This document shows, piece by piece, positions 8,056 through 16,853 of a stretch of DNA of 64,000 nt. The notes beneath the pieces are model-generated. The model made no database searches. It was not told where the DNA came from and saw only the letters and a list, made by a program, of their open reading frames with translations. The DNA is from Microbacterium candidum (GTDB taxonomy: Bacteria > Actinomycetota > Actinomycetes > Actinomycetales > Microbacteriaceae), in the NCBI RefSeq assembly GCF_030315975.1, contig NZ_JASXSZ010000002.1, positions 1 through 64,000 on the forward strand, in the 5' to 3' direction. Numbering within the stretch: the stretch's first letter is position 1; each line of letters opens with the position of its first letter. The translations under genes and the position numbers were made by a program.

Positions 8056-8937
8056 TCAGCGCACCGCGCGCTCGGCCGCCTCCACGACGTTCGTCATGAG
8101 CAGGGCGACGGTCATCGGGCCGACGCCGCCGGGGTTCGGCGAGATCCAGCCCGCGACCTCGGCCACCGCGGGGTCCACATCCCCGAACACGCGCGCCTTG
8201 CCCGTTTCGGCATCGTCCTCGCGCGTGACGCCGACATCGAGCACGGCGGCTCCCGGCTTCACATCCTCCGCGCGTACGAGGTGCTTGACCCCCGCCGCGG
8301 CGACGATGACGTCGGCCTGACGCAGATAGAACGGCAGGTCGACCGTGCCGGTGTGCGTGAGCGTCACCGTCGCGTTGAGCTCCCGGCGCGTGAGCAGCAG
8401 CCCGATCGAGCGGCCGATCGTCACTCCGCGACCCACGACGACGATGTGCTTGCCCTTGAGGTCGTAGTCGTTGCGCAGCAGCAGCTCGATGACACCGCGC
8501 GGCGTGCACGGCAGCGGCGACGTGATCGGCTCGTTCACATTGAGCACGAGCTTGCCGAGATTCGTCGGATGCAGGCCGTCGGCATCCTTTGCGGGGTCGA
8601 TCCGCTCGAGGATCGCGTGCGTGTCCAGGTGCTTCGGGAGCGGGAGCTGCACGATGTAGCCGTGGCACGCCGGATCGGCGTTCAGCGCGTCGATCGCCGC
8701 CTCGACCTCGGCCTGCGTCGACTCCGCCGGTAGCTCGACCTGGATCGAGTTCATCCCGACCTCGACGGACTGCCGGTGCTTCATGCCGACGTAGAGCTGC
8801 GACGCCGGATCGGCGCCCACGAGCACCGTCGCGATGCCCGGGACGACGCCCCGCTCGCGGAGCGCCGCGACGCGCTCGGCGAGTTCGACCTTGATCTGAG
8901 CGGCCGCTGCGCGGCCGTCGAGTACTCGTGCGGTCAT
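8056..8937 (-). CDS. folD: Bifunctional methylenetetrahydrofolate dehydrogenase / cyclohydrolase
   Basis: A 293-residue FolD. It oxidises 5,10-methylene-THF to methenyl-THF with NADP and hydrolyses this to 10-formyl-THF, the formyl donor for purine synthesis. Family blocks are present: [15 protein letters not shown], with the catalytic Lys of the YxxxK motif, [20 protein letters not shown] and [17 protein letters not shown] (nucleotide fold). I chose ATG 8937, preceded by AGGAGAGG, over upstream in-frame starts. The gene lies downstream of glyA on the same strand, separated by 175 bases and a strong hairpin, so it may have its own promoter or depend on read-through. Confidence 0.95.
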   Translation of the reverse strand: MTARVLDGRAAAAQIKVELAERVAALRERGVVPGIATVLVGADPASQLYVGMKHRQSVEVGMNSIQVELPAESTQAEVEAAIDALNADPACHGYIVQLPLPKHLDTHAILERIDPAKDADGLHPTNLGKLVLNVNEPITSPLPCTPRGVIELLLRNDYDLKGKHIVVVGRGVTIGRSIGLLLTRRELNATVTLTHTGTVDLPFYLRQADVIVAAAGVKHLVRAEDVKPGAAVLDVGVTREDDAETGKARVFGDVDPAVAEVAGWISPNPGGVGPMTVALLMTNVVEAAERAVR

Positions 8938-9073
8938 GGGTGTTCCTCTCCTGTGACCGATCCTGCGAACGAGATCAGCGATTGCCGCCGACACCCCGCG
9001 CGCCGCGTCGTGCGCCGACGAGAAATACACGTGTCGACGAGATTCGCTGACGTCGACGGCTGGATGCGGATGG

Positions 9074-9109
9074 CGGTCGGGATGCGGCGGGCACGCCGCA
9101 TCCCGGCCG
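9074..9109 (-). terminator. Hairpin terminator after glyA
   Basis: A 16-bp stem (9074-9089 with 9094-9109, one G-T pair) with a 4-base loop, starting three bases after the glyA stop codon. The stem contains GGGATGCGGCG and its complement. There is no T-run, so it may act as a rho-aided terminator or an RNA 3' end stabiliser. Confidence 0.7.
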
Positions 9110-9112
9110 TCA

Positions 9113-10387
9113 TTACTGCTGGAGCCCCGGGTACAGCGGGAAGGCGGCCGTGAGCGCGGCGACGCGGAGTCGGAGCGACTCGACGTCCGCGCCCGGCTGG
9201 AGGGCCAGCGCGATCACGTCCGCGACCTCGGTGAACTCGGCATCGCCGAAGCCGCGGGTCGCGAGCGCCGGGGTGCCGATGCGAAGGCCGGACGTCACCA
9301 TCGGCGGACGCGGGTCGTTCGGCACCGCGTTGCGGTTCACGGTGATGTGGATCTCGTGCAGGAGGTCCTCGGCCTGCTTGCCGTCGATCTCCGCGTCGCG
9401 CAGGTCGACCAGAACGAGGTGCACGTCGGTGCCGCCGGAGCGCACCGCGATCCCCGCATCCACCACGTCCTGCTGGGAGAGACGCTCGGCGATGATGTGG
9501 GCGCCGCGCAGCACGCGCTCCTGACGCTCCTTGAACTCCGGCGTGCCGGCGAGCTTGAACGCCGTCGCCTTGGCGGCGATGACGTGCATGAGCGGACCGC
9601 CCTGCTGGCCCGGGAACACCGCCGAGTTGATCTTCTTGGCGATGTCGGCGTCGTTGGTGAGGATGAAGCCCGAGCGGGGGCCGCCGATCGTCTTGTGCAC
9701 CGTCGAGGAGACGACGTGCGCGTGCGGCACCGGGTTCGGGTGCAGGCCGGCCGCGACGAGGCCGGCGAAGTGCGCCATGTCGACCCACAGCGTGGCGCCG
9801 ACCTCATCGGCGATCTCGCGGAACTTCGCGAAGTCGAGCTGACGGGGGTACGCCGACCAGCCGGCGATGATGACCTTCGGCTGGTGCTCGCGGGCGAGGC
9901 GAGCGACCTCGTCCATGTCGATGACCGAGGTCTCGGAGTCGACACCGTACGCGACGATGTTGTAGAGACGGCCGGAGAAGTTGATCTTCATGCCGTGCGT
10001 GAGGTGGCCGCCCTGGTCGAGCGAGAGGCCGAGCAGCGTGTCGCCGGGCCGGGCGATGGCGTGCAGCACCGCAGCGTTGGCGGTGGCGCCCGAGTGCGGC
10101 TGGACGTTCGCGAACTCCGCGCCGAACAGCTCCTTCGCGCGGGCGATCGCGAGCTCCTCGGCGACGTCGACCTCCTCGCAGCCGCCGTAGTAACGGCGGC
10201 CGGGGTAGCCCTCGGCGTACTTGTTCGTGAGCACCGAGCCCTGCGACTGCAGGACCGAGACGGGCACGAAGTTCTCCGAGGCGATCATCTCGAGATACCC
10301 GCGCTGGCGGTCGAGCTCCCGCTCGAGCACCTGGGCGATCTCGGGGTCGACCTCGGAGAGCGGGGCGTTGAAGAACTGGTCGGTCAT
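9113..10387 (-). CDS. glyA: Serine hydroxymethyltransferase
   Basis: A 424-residue PLP enzyme that converts serine and THF to glycine and 5,10-methylene-THF, the main source of one-carbon units. Family motifs include [42 protein letters not shown] and the PLP-lysine block [13 protein letters not shown]. The length is normal. The start at 10387 has GAAGGGAAG upstream. The leader holds a ZTP riboswitch, so expression should rise when ZMP/ZTP signals a shortage of 10-formyl-THF. folD lies downstream on the same strand and would use the methylene-THF made here. Confidence 0.97.
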   Translation of the reverse strand: MTDQFFNAPLSEVDPEIAQVLERELDRQRGYLEMIASENFVPVSVLQSQGSVLTNKYAEGYPGRRYYGGCEEVDVAEELAIARAKELFGAEFANVQPHSGATANAAVLHAIARPGDTLLGLSLDQGGHLTHGMKINFSGRLYNIVAYGVDSETSVIDMDEVARLAREHQPKVIIAGWSAYPRQLDFAKFREIADEVGATLWVDMAHFAGLVAAGLHPNPVPHAHVVSSTVHKTIGGPRSGFILTNDADIAKKINSAVFPGQQGGPLMHVIAAKATAFKLAGTPEFKERQERVLRGAHIIAERLSQQDVVDAGIAVRSGGTDVHLVLVDLRDAEIDGKQAEDLLHEIHITVNRNAVPNDPRPPMVTSGLRIGTPALATRGFGDAEFTEVADVIALALQPGADVESLRLRVAALTAAFPLYPGLQQ

Positions 10388-10423
10388 GGCTTCCCTTCAC
10401 GGCTGCGATCGGTAAAAGAACAC

Positions 10424-10497
10424 ATCGGCCCAGGCGCGCGGTCGAATGCCGTGAAGTCGCTCCCCGGTGGTGGCCACCTCTGACGCCAGTCGCGACA
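10424..10497 (-). promoter_or_regulatory. ZTP (pfl) riboswitch upstream of glyA
   Basis: Read on the minus strand, the leader has the conserved pfl blocks in order: CGCGACTGGCG, then a GGTGGCCACCAC stem running into ACCGGGGAGCG, a variable linker, and finally CCGCGCGCCTGGGC. These match the two halves of the ZTP aptamer, which binds ZTP/ZMP through a pseudoknot between the halves. It ends about 37 bases before the glyA start codon. The class normally controls folate and purine genes such as glyA, folD and purH. A possible -10 box, TATGCT, lies just upstream (complement of 10504-10509). Confidence 0.9.
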
Positions 10498-10522
10498 TCC
10501 CGAGCATAGTCGAAGAGACCTC

Positions 10523-10559
10523 TTGTCCGCCCGGACAGGTATTTGTTAGGTTTCCTTAC
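10523..10559 (+). promoter_or_regulatory. Promoter and operator of hexosaminidase-nagA operon
   Basis: Candidate -35 TTGTCC (10523-10528), 17-base spacer, -10 TTAGGT (10546-10551), which places the start at or next to ATG 10560, so the mRNA is probably leaderless. The -10 is embedded in TTTGTTAG-N4-CCTTAC (10542-10559), a near-palindrome (TGTTAGG / CCTTACA, 6 of 7). The same motif with the same spacing abuts the ROK repressor gene at 38641-38658. Confidence 0.6.
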
Positions 10560-12182
10560 ATGAAGCGCATCGTCGCCGCGGCTATCCTCGTCGTGGCGGC
10601 GACGGCACTCGCGGCGTGCACTCCCGGGTCCGCCGCATCCGGCCCGCCCCATCGCGAAGGATCCCTCGTGACCGCTGTCGTCCCCCTTCCCGCCTCCCAG
10701 AAGACGGATGCCTCGGCCCCCGCGTTCTCGCTCGATGCGACCTCGACGATCCGGGCGCACGCGACGGATGCCGAGGCCACGGCGAAGCTCGCCGTCCAGC
10801 TGCTCGGCACGGCGACGGGCCTGAAGCTCGCGACGGGCACGGGCGAAGGCGGAGCGCACGACGTGGTCCTCAAGATCGTCGCGGGCGGTCCCGCGGAGTC
10901 GTACACCCTGCGGACGGGTGCGCGCGGCGCCACCGTGACCGGTGCCGACGAGGCCGGCCTCTTCTACGGCGTGCAGACCCTCGTCCAGCTCCTCCACGAC
11001 CGCGACGGCCAGTGGGAGGCGGCGGCGACCGACATCGCCGACCACCCGCGCTTCGCCTACCGCGGCGCGATGCTCGACATCGCCCGCCACTTCTTCCCGG
11101 TCGACGTGGTCAAGCACTACATCGACGGCGCCGCATCGCTGAAGCTCAACATCCTCCACCTCCACCTGACCGACGACCAGGGCTGGCGCATCCAGATCGA
11201 CTCCCGGCCGAAGCTCACCGAGCTCGCCTCCACGACCTCGATGAGCGGGGATCCCGGCGGCTTCTACACGGAGGCCGACTACGCCGAGATCGTCGCCTAT
11301 GCGGCATCCCGCCACATGACCGTCGTACCGGAGATCGACCTGCCGGGGCACACGCACGCGATCGGCCTCGCGTACCCGGAGATCGCCGAGCCGCCGGTGG
11401 TCCTCCCCGAGATCGTGCAGTGGAAGCAGGAGATCCCCGTCGAGGGCAAGCCCTACACGGGCTTCGGCGTCGGCTTCTCCTCCCTGAAGATCCACGACGA
11501 GGCGACGTACGCGTTCGTCGAGGACGTCGTCCGCGAGCTCGCCGCGATGACCCCGGGGCCCTACCTCCACATCGGCGGAGACGAGCCGCACGCCGTCGCC
11601 CCCGCCGACTACGCGGAGTTCATGTCGCGCGTGACGAAGATCGTCGCGGCCACAGGCAAGACGCCCATCGCGTGGCACGAGGCGGGCGCCTCCCCCGACC
11701 TCGCCCACGGCACGATCGGGCAGTACTGGAACTACCTCGTCCCGCAGGCGGACAACGCCGCGAAGACGCTCGAGTTCGCGAAGAACGGCGGCAAAGTCAT
11801 CATGTCCCCCGCCGATGTCGCCTACCTCGACATGAAGTACGACGACTCCACGACGCTCGGCCTCACGTGGGCCGACGGCCCGACGAGCGTCCAGCGCTCG
11901 TACGAATGGGAGCCGACGAAGATCGTCGACGGTCTCAGCCCGGACGCGATCCTCGGCGTCGAGGCGCCGCTGTGGTCGGAGACCCTCCGCACCAGCGGCG
12001 ACATCGACTCCATGGCGTTCCCGCGCCTCGCGTCCGCGGCCGAGGTCGCGTGGTCGCCGGAGACCGCCGCCGGTCGCGGGTGGGATCCGTTCCGTGCACG
12101 CGTCGCCCAGCTCGGGCCGCTGTGGACGCGCGAGGGCATCCACTACGACGCCTCTCCCGAGATCGCCTGGATCACGAAGTGA
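10560..12182 (+). CDS. GH20 beta-N-acetylhexosaminidase lipoprotein
   Basis: A 540-residue secreted hexosaminidase that removes terminal GlcNAc or GalNAc from chitin fragments or glycoconjugates by substrate-assisted catalysis. The N-terminus is a lipoprotein signal with lipobox LAAC (Cys20), so the enzyme is anchored outside the membrane. A GH20b-like N-terminal domain (about 40-150) precedes the catalytic barrel, which has MLDIARHFFPVDVVKHYID, HLHLTDDQGWR and the catalytic pair Asp341-Glu342 in HIGGDE. No Shine-Dalgarno is seen before ATG 10560 and a promoter ends right at it. The nagA gene overlaps its stop codon. Position and motif suggest control by the ROK repressor. Confidence 0.93.
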   Translation: MKRIVAAAILVVAATALAACTPGSAASGPPHREGSLVTAVVPLPASQKTDASAPAFSLDATSTIRAHATDAEATAKLAVQLLGTATGLKLATGTGEGGAHDVVLKIVAGGPAESYTLRTGARGATVTGADEAGLFYGVQTLVQLLHDRDGQWEAAATDIADHPRFAYRGAMLDIARHFFPVDVVKHYIDGAASLKLNILHLHLTDDQGWRIQIDSRPKLTELASTTSMSGDPGGFYTEADYAEIVAYAASRHMTVVPEIDLPGHTHAIGLAYPEIAEPPVVLPEIVQWKQEIPVEGKPYTGFGVGFSSLKIHDEATYAFVEDVVRELAAMTPGPYLHIGGDEPHAVAPADYAEFMSRVTKIVAATGKTPIAWHEAGASPDLAHGTIGQYWNYLVPQADNAAKTLEFAKNGGKVIMSPADVAYLDMKYDDSTTLGLTWADGPTSVQRSYEWEPTKIVDGLSPDAILGVEAPLWSETLRTSGDIDSMAFPRLASAAEVAWSPETAAGRGWDPFRARVAQLGPLWTREGIHYDASPEIAWITK

Positions 12183-13342
12183 CCGTCGACCGGGTCATCC
12201 ACTCCGTCCGTCGTGCGGACGCTCCCGCTGGAGCGCCCGTCGACGGGTGGGTCGCCTTCGACGCGGGAGTCGTCTCGCACGCCGGCACGGGGGATGGATG
12301 GCGCGCCCTCGCGCCGCGCGACGCGGTCGACGGCGGCGGCGCGCTGCTCGTTCCCGGGTACGTCGACATCCACGGGCACGGCGGGGCGCGCGCGTCGTTC
12401 GACGACGGCCCGGAGGCCGTCGCTGCGGGCCGCGCGCTGCACCGTGCGCACGGCACGACGAGGGCGGTCGTGTCGCTCGTCACAGCGTCGGTCGCCGACC
12501 TGGCCGTGCGGGCCGCGATGGTCGCCGATCTCGTGGAGACGGATGCGACGATCCTCGGCTCGCACCTCGAGGGCCCGTTCCTCGACGCCGGCCACAAGGG
12601 CGCGCACACCGAGTCGCTGCTGCGCGCGCCGGCCCCGGCCGACATCGACCTGCTGCTCGAGGCGGGGCGCGGCACGATCCGCCAGGTGACCCTCGCACCC
12701 GAGCTCGAGGGCGGCATGGAGGCGGTGCGCCGCTTCGTCGATGCCGGCGTCGCGGTCGCGGTCGGGCACACCGATGCGGACTACGAGACGGCTCAGCGCG
12801 CGTTCGATGCGGGCGCGACGATCCTCACGCACGCATTCAACGCGATGCCCGGCATCCGCCACCGCGCACCGGGACCGATCTCCGCGGCGCTGCACGACGA
12901 GCGCGTGACACTCGAGCTCATCGCCGACGGCATCCACGTGCACCCCGCCGTCATGCGGATCGCGTTCGCCAGCGCACGGACCGCCGACGGCCGCACCCGG
13001 ATCGCCCTCATCACCGACGCGATGGCGGCCGCGGGAGCCGGCGACGGCCACTACGTCCTCGGCGGGCTCGCCGTCGACGTCGAGGACGGGGTCGCCCGGC
13101 TCGCCGGCGGCGGATCGATCGCCGGGTCGACGCTCACGCAGGATGCCGCCGTCCGGCGCGCCGTGCGCGAGGTCGGCGTCCCCCTCGCCGACGCCGTGTC
13201 CGCGGCGACGAGCGTGCCCGCCGGGGCGATCGGCCGTGGCCACGATCTGGGGTCGCTGCATCCTGGATTCCTCGCCGATGCGCTGCTGCTCGACGACGAC
13301 CTCGGCGTCACCGCCGTATGGATCGGCGGCGAACCCGACTGA
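12179..13342 (+). CDS. nagA: N-acetylglucosamine-6-phosphate deacetylase
   Basis: A 387-residue amidohydrolase that removes acetate from GlcNAc-6-P (and in many species GalNAc-6-P). Metal and active-site blocks are visible: DIHGHGGA, HLEGPFLDAGHKGAH, VGHTDADYE, THAFNAM and LITDAM with the catalytic Asp. The GTG start overlaps the hexosaminidase stop by four bases (GTGA), so translation is coupled. The product feeds NagB (32329-33108) in the glucosamine branch and could equally supply the SIS-domain isomerase at 19412 in a galactosamine branch, since no separate AgaA-type deacetylase is present in this window. Confidence 0.93.
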   Translation: MTVDRVIHSVRRADAPAGAPVDGWVAFDAGVVSHAGTGDGWRALAPRDAVDGGGALLVPGYVDIHGHGGARASFDDGPEAVAAGRALHRAHGTTRAVVSLVTASVADLAVRAAMVADLVETDATILGSHLEGPFLDAGHKGAHTESLLRAPAPADIDLLLEAGRGTIRQVTLAPELEGGMEAVRRFVDAGVAVAVGHTDADYETAQRAFDAGATILTHAFNAMPGIRHRAPGPISAALHDERVTLELIADGIHVHPAVMRIAFASARTADGRTRIALITDAMAAAGAGDGHYVLGGLAVDVEDGVARLAGGGSIAGSTLTQDAAVRRAVREVGVPLADAVSAATSVPAGAIGRGHDLGSLHPGFLADALLLDDDLGVTAVWIGGEPD

Positions 13343-13810
13343 GTCCGCGTCAGGGTACGCGTCAGGGTGACTCAGCCGGGCCCGCCTCCGGCGTTTGGGG
13401 CCGCCGGTGTGCCGCCCGCAAGAGGCCGATGGACCGACCGGGCGCACGGTCTTGGGGATGTGCATCGGTGCATCTGGCCTCCTCACGGACGACGGGAGGC
13501 GGGGCCTCGGCCGGTTCTCCCCCGAGCCCGGCCGGGCCCCGCGGACGTGTCCCCCCGGACTTCGCCGCTCCGCACTCCGCCCCCCATGTGACGAACAACC
13601 CCCCGTTCGCGGGGTGCGGTCTCCACACCATGAGACGACGGATGACGCGTTCTATGACGCGACTTCCAGAAATTCTTCGAAAAATCTCGGATGCGGGCCC
13701 CGAGGCCCCGAAAAGCCCGTGAAATCGCGGATCAGGCTTGGCCGATCGAGGTCCGGCACGCGAGAATCGAGAGGCCGCGACGCACCCGATCCCCGCGGCA
13801 CCAAGAGGAC
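13343..13810. other. Long intergenic region before the sigma fusion gene
   Basis: I see no convincing gene in these 468 bases. They hold a 12-base tandem duplication CGCGTCAGGGTA/G (13346-13369), an 8-base tandem GTGCATCG/T near 13459-13474, the palindrome GCCCGGCCGGGC near 13526, and a hairpin CCCCG-TTCG-CGGGG at 13601-13614. The last 150 bases include an AT-richer patch (about 13664-13690) that may hold the promoter of the downstream sigma gene. Function is unknown. Confidence 0.4.
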
Positions 13811-15451
13811 ATGTCACCCGACGACACCCGCTCGGCCGCGCCCGATCTCACGGAGATGAGCGACGGCGATCTCGTGCTGCGCTCGCGCTCGGGAGACACC
13901 GCGGCGTTCGGCGAGCTCTGGCGCCGGCACTACAGGTCCGGCATCGTCGCCGCCCAGTCGATCACCTCCAGCATCGACGCCGACGATCTCGTCCAGGAGG
14001 CGTACGCGCGCATCTTCCAGGCGATCAAGCGCGGGGGCGGGCCCACCGGGGCCTTCCGCGCCTACCTCTTCACGAGCATCCGCAACACCGCGGCCGCGTG
14101 GGGGCGCGCACGCAAGGAGACGGCGATCGACGAGCTGGATGCCGTCGAGGACCCCGCCGCGAGCGCGCACGCCACCGACGAGGCGCTCGACCGCAGCCTC
14201 ACCAACCAGGCCTTCCGGAGCCTCCCCACCCGCTGGCAGGAGGTGCTCTGGTACACGGAGATCGAGCAGCTGAAGCCCGCCGAGGCCGCTCCCCTGCTGG
14301 GGATGAGCGCGAACGCCGTCGCGCAGCTCGCCGTCCGCGCACGCGAGGGCCTGCGCGAGGCGTGGATCCAGGCGCACCTGCGCTCGGTCGAGGACGGCTC
14401 CGAGTGCCAGTACACGATCGAGAAGCTGGGCGCGCATGCGCGCGGCAACCTGGGCCTGCGGGCCCGCAAGCGCATCGACGCGCACATCGCCGAGTGCCCG
14501 CGCTGTGCGATCGTCGCCTCCGAGGCGGACGAGGTCCAGCGGCGTCTCGCGCTGGTGCTGCTTCCCCTCTTCGTCGGCGCCGGCGGCGCGGCCGCCTACC
14601 TCGCCTCGCTGCAGTCCGGCGGCGCGGCTCTGGTCGCGGTGGCCGGGATGCCGTCATCCGTCGTCGCAGGAGCCGTCGTCGCCGGGTCCGCAGGCACGAC
14701 AGGCACCGCAGGCGCCGGCGGTGCGGTCGCGACGGCCGGCTCGGCCGCCGCAGGCTCGGGCGGTTCCGGCGCCGGATCTGCAGCCGCCGGATCCGCCGGT
14801 TCAGCGAGCGGTTCCGCCGGCACCAGCGGCACCGTCGCCGCGGTCGCAGCCACGGCAGCCGGCGTTCTCGTCGCCGGTGCGGTCGCGGTCGCGGTCGTCC
14901 TTTCGGCGAACTCCTCGCCCGCCCCGGCCGGAGCGGCGGCGAAGGCCCCCATCGCGACGCACGCCCCCGCGACGGTACCCGCGCCGGCACCCACCCCGGC
15001 TCCCGTCCCGCCGGTTGCACCCGTTGCGGCCCCCGTCTCCCCGGTCGCTCCCGCTCCCGCGGCGCCGGTCGCTCGCCGTGCGGCACCGCCCGCACCGGCG
15101 CCGGTCGCATCCGCGCCCACGGCGCCGCCGGCTGCTCCGCCGACGACTCCCCCGACGCCCGTGCCCCCGGCTCCGGTGACTCCCGGACTCGTCAGCGTGC
15201 AGGTCGCTTCCGGCGGCGGCAACGCGGTCACGATCACGGCGACCGTCCGAACGACCCCCGGTGCGACCGTAACGGCGACAGCGCGCGGCTTCGTGCGGGG
15301 ATCGGCGACGGCAGGCCCCGACGGTCTCGCCACCGTGGTCATCGTGCCCAAGGTCGCGGACGTCGTGCAGAACACGACCGTGTCGTTCGCGGTGCCCGGT
15401 GCGGCGCCCTTCGAGATGGCCATCGCGGATCTCATCGCCGCCGCCGGCTGA
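13811..15451 (+). CDS. ECF sigma factor fused to zinc-finger anti-sigma-like and membrane regions
   Basis: A 546-residue fusion. Residues about 20-190 are an ECF sigma factor (region 2: ITSSIDADDLVQEAYARIFQAI; region 4: LPTRWQEVLWYTEIEQLKPAEAAPLLGMSANAV). Next is a short zinc-finger-like segment with His225, Cys229 and Cys232 (HIAECPRC), as in anti-sigma domains. A membrane helix follows (about 244-266), then Gly/Ala/Ser-rich sequence, a second hydrophobic stretch (about 365-390), a Pro/Ala-rich spacer to about 480, and a small C-terminal beta-rich domain. This resembles ECF53-type sigma factors, which carry their own membrane-bound inhibitor. ATG 13811 is tentative: AAGAGG is only two bases away. 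No separate anti-sigma gene is adjacent. Confidence 0.82.
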   Translation: MSPDDTRSAAPDLTEMSDGDLVLRSRSGDTAAFGELWRRHYRSGIVAAQSITSSIDADDLVQEAYARIFQAIKRGGGPTGAFRAYLFTSIRNTAAAWGRARKETAIDELDAVEDPAASAHATDEALDRSLTNQAFRSLPTRWQEVLWYTEIEQLKPAEAAPLLGMSANAVAQLAVRAREGLREAWIQAHLRSVEDGSECQYTIEKLGAHARGNLGLRARKRIDAHIAECPRCAIVASEADEVQRRLALVLLPLFVGAGGAAAYLASLQSGGAALVAVAGMPSSVVAGAVVAGSAGTTGTAGAGGAVATAGSAAAGSGGSGAGSAAAGSAGSASGSAGTSGTVAAVAATAAGVLVAGAVAVAVVLSANSSPAPAGAAAKAPIATHAPATVPAPAPTPAPVPPVAPVAAPVSPVAPAPAAPVARRAAPPAPAPVASAPTAPPAAPPTTPPTPVPPAPVTPGLVSVQVASGGGNAVTITATVRTTPGATVTATARGFVRGSATAGPDGLATVVIVPKVADVVQNTTVSFAVPGAAPFEMAIADLIAAAG

Positions 15452-15486
15452 ATCGCGCGGCATCGGCCGGCCGTAGACTGGAATCC

Positions 15487-15858
15487 ATGCCCGAACACCC
15501 CCAGGAACTCCCCGCCGGGACCCGGCCGCCGCTGTCCGCCGTCGACCTCCTCGCGTTCGTGTGCGAGCTCTTCGCGTTCGGCACGCTCGCGTTCTGGGGC
15601 TTCGCCGGCTTCCGGTTCCCGTGGAACATCGTGGTCGGCATCGGGGCTCCCGTGATCGCGATCCTCGTCTGGGCGCTGTTCGTCTCGCCGCGCGCCGTCT
15701 TCGCCGTCCACCCGTTCGTGCGCGCGATCGTCGAGCTCTTCGTCTACCTCGCAGCGACCCTCGCGCTGTGGGACATGGGCCTGCCCTGGGTCGGCGTCGG
15801 CTTCGCCGTCGTCGCGGTCACGGTCGGAGTCATCGCCGGCCGCCGCCGCTTCACCTGA
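15487..15858 (+). CDS. YrdB family (DUF2568) membrane protein
   Basis: A 123-residue protein with four membrane helices of the YrdB type, seen in LLAFVCELFAFGTLAFWGF, FPWNIVVGIGAPVIAILVWALFVSPRA cut at either side, and VELFVYLAATLALW. Function is unknown. TAGACT lies eight bases before ATG 15487 and no Shine-Dalgarno is visible, so a leaderless transcript is likely. It ends 20 bases before a hairpin shared with the convergent transporter operon. Confidence 0.8.
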   Translation: MPEHPQELPAGTRPPLSAVDLLAFVCELFAFGTLAFWGFAGFRFPWNIVVGIGAPVIAILVWALFVSPRAVFAVHPFVRAIVELFVYLAATLALWDMGLPWVGVGFAVVAVTVGVIAGRRRFT

Positions 15859-15878
15859 GCCACCGCATCCCCGTACGT

Positions 15879-15914
15879 CGAAGCCCCCGGGTCCGAGAGG
15901 AACCGGGGGCTTCG
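15879..15914. terminator. Bidirectional hairpin terminator
   Basis: Perfect 12-bp stem CGAAGCCCCCGG (15879-15890) and CCGGGGGCTTCG (15903-15914) with a 12-base loop, between the yrdB-like gene and the convergent ABC permease gene. It can serve both transcripts. Confidence 0.85.
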
Positions 15915-15930
15915 CCGCATCCTGGGCCCG

Positions 15931-16851
15931 CTACTTCACGCTGCCCGCCGTGAGCCCGCTCACGAGGCGCTTCTCGATGATCATGAACAGCACGACCACC
16001 GGGAGGATCGCGACGATCGACACGGCGAAGACGTACTGCCACGACGTGGCGTACTGTCCGACGAACTTCGTCAGCGCGACCGACAGAGGCTGGTTGTCGG
16101 CCGTCTGCAGGATGACGAGGGATGCCGCGAACTCGTTCCAGCACGCCACGAACGTGAAGACGATCGCGGTGACGATCCCCGGCCACACGAGCGGCAGGTT
16201 GATGCGGAAGAGCACCGTGAACCTCCCCGCGCCGTCGATCTGCGCGGCCTCGTCGACCTCCCTCGGCACTCCCGCGAAGAAGGAGTGCATGATCCACACC
16301 GCGAACGACAGGTTGAACGCCGCGTTGATGAGGATCATCGCGAGCCACGTGTCGATGAGCCCGATCGAGAAGAACTGCCGGAACAGGCCCGACGTCAGCA
16401 CGGCCGGCTGGAGCATCTGCGTGACGATCACGAGGAAGAGGAACACCATCCGCCCCGGGAACCGGAAGCGCGCCGTGTAGTAAGCGGCGGGGAGCGCGAC
16501 GATCAGCACCAGCAGCGTCGCGAACACGGCGATGACGATCGTCGAGATCAGGTTGTGGAACAGCGGGGTCTCCGGCGTCGACCACATCGAGAGGTAGTTG
16601 TCCCAGTGCCACTCCTCGGGGAAGTAGGTGGGGTTCACCGACCGGATCTGCGCCTGCGTCTTCACCGACCCGAAGAACATGATGAGGTACGGGAGGATGA
16701 AGAACACCGCCACGACCAGCCCCGCGAGCATGCGCCAGAGCACACGCGAAATGGTGATCTGGTCCGCGGTGTAGCGCCGCTTGCGGCCCGGCTGGCGGCG
16801 GCTGGGGGGTGCGCCGGTCGTGACCATCGCACGGGTCTCGGTGACGGTCAC
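15931..16851 (-). CDS. Carbohydrate ABC importer permease (MalG type)
   Basis: A 306-residue inner-membrane permease with six helices. It has the EAA loop EVDEAAQIDGAGRFTVLFRI (about 190-210) that docks the ATPase. The start is GTG 16851, preceded by AGGAGG at seven bases and two bases after the stop of the first permease. It forms an importer with the next two genes. No ATP-binding subunit is encoded nearby, as is usual for actinobacterial sugar importers that share one MsiK-type ATPase encoded elsewhere. Confidence 0.92.
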   Translation of the reverse strand: MTVTETRAMVTTGAPPSRRQPGRKRRYTADQITISRVLWRMLAGLVVAVFFILPYLIMFFGSVKTQAQIRSVNPTYFPEEWHWDNYLSMWSTPETPLFHNLISTIVIAVFATLLVLIVALPAAYYTARFRFPGRMVFLFLVIVTQMLQPAVLTSGLFRQFFSIGLIDTWLAMILINAAFNLSFAVWIMHSFFAGVPREVDEAAQIDGAGRFTVLFRINLPLVWPGIVTAIVFTFVACWNEFAASLVILQTADNQPLSVALTKFVGQYATSWQYVFAVSIVAILPVVVLFMIIEKRLVSGLTAGSVK

Positions 16852-16853
16852 GC

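Noticed and set aside
9804..12143. A 779-codon minus-strand frame over glyA and the hexosaminidase gene
   Set aside because: It is Arg/Gly/Ala-rich without motifs and lies opposite a well-supported hexosaminidase; it is a high-GC shadow.
13395..13859. Overlapping frames of 70-150 codons in the 13.3-13.8 kb gap
   Set aside because: Shadow-like Arg/Pro/Gly composition in several frames, no ribosome binding site and no recognisable motif.
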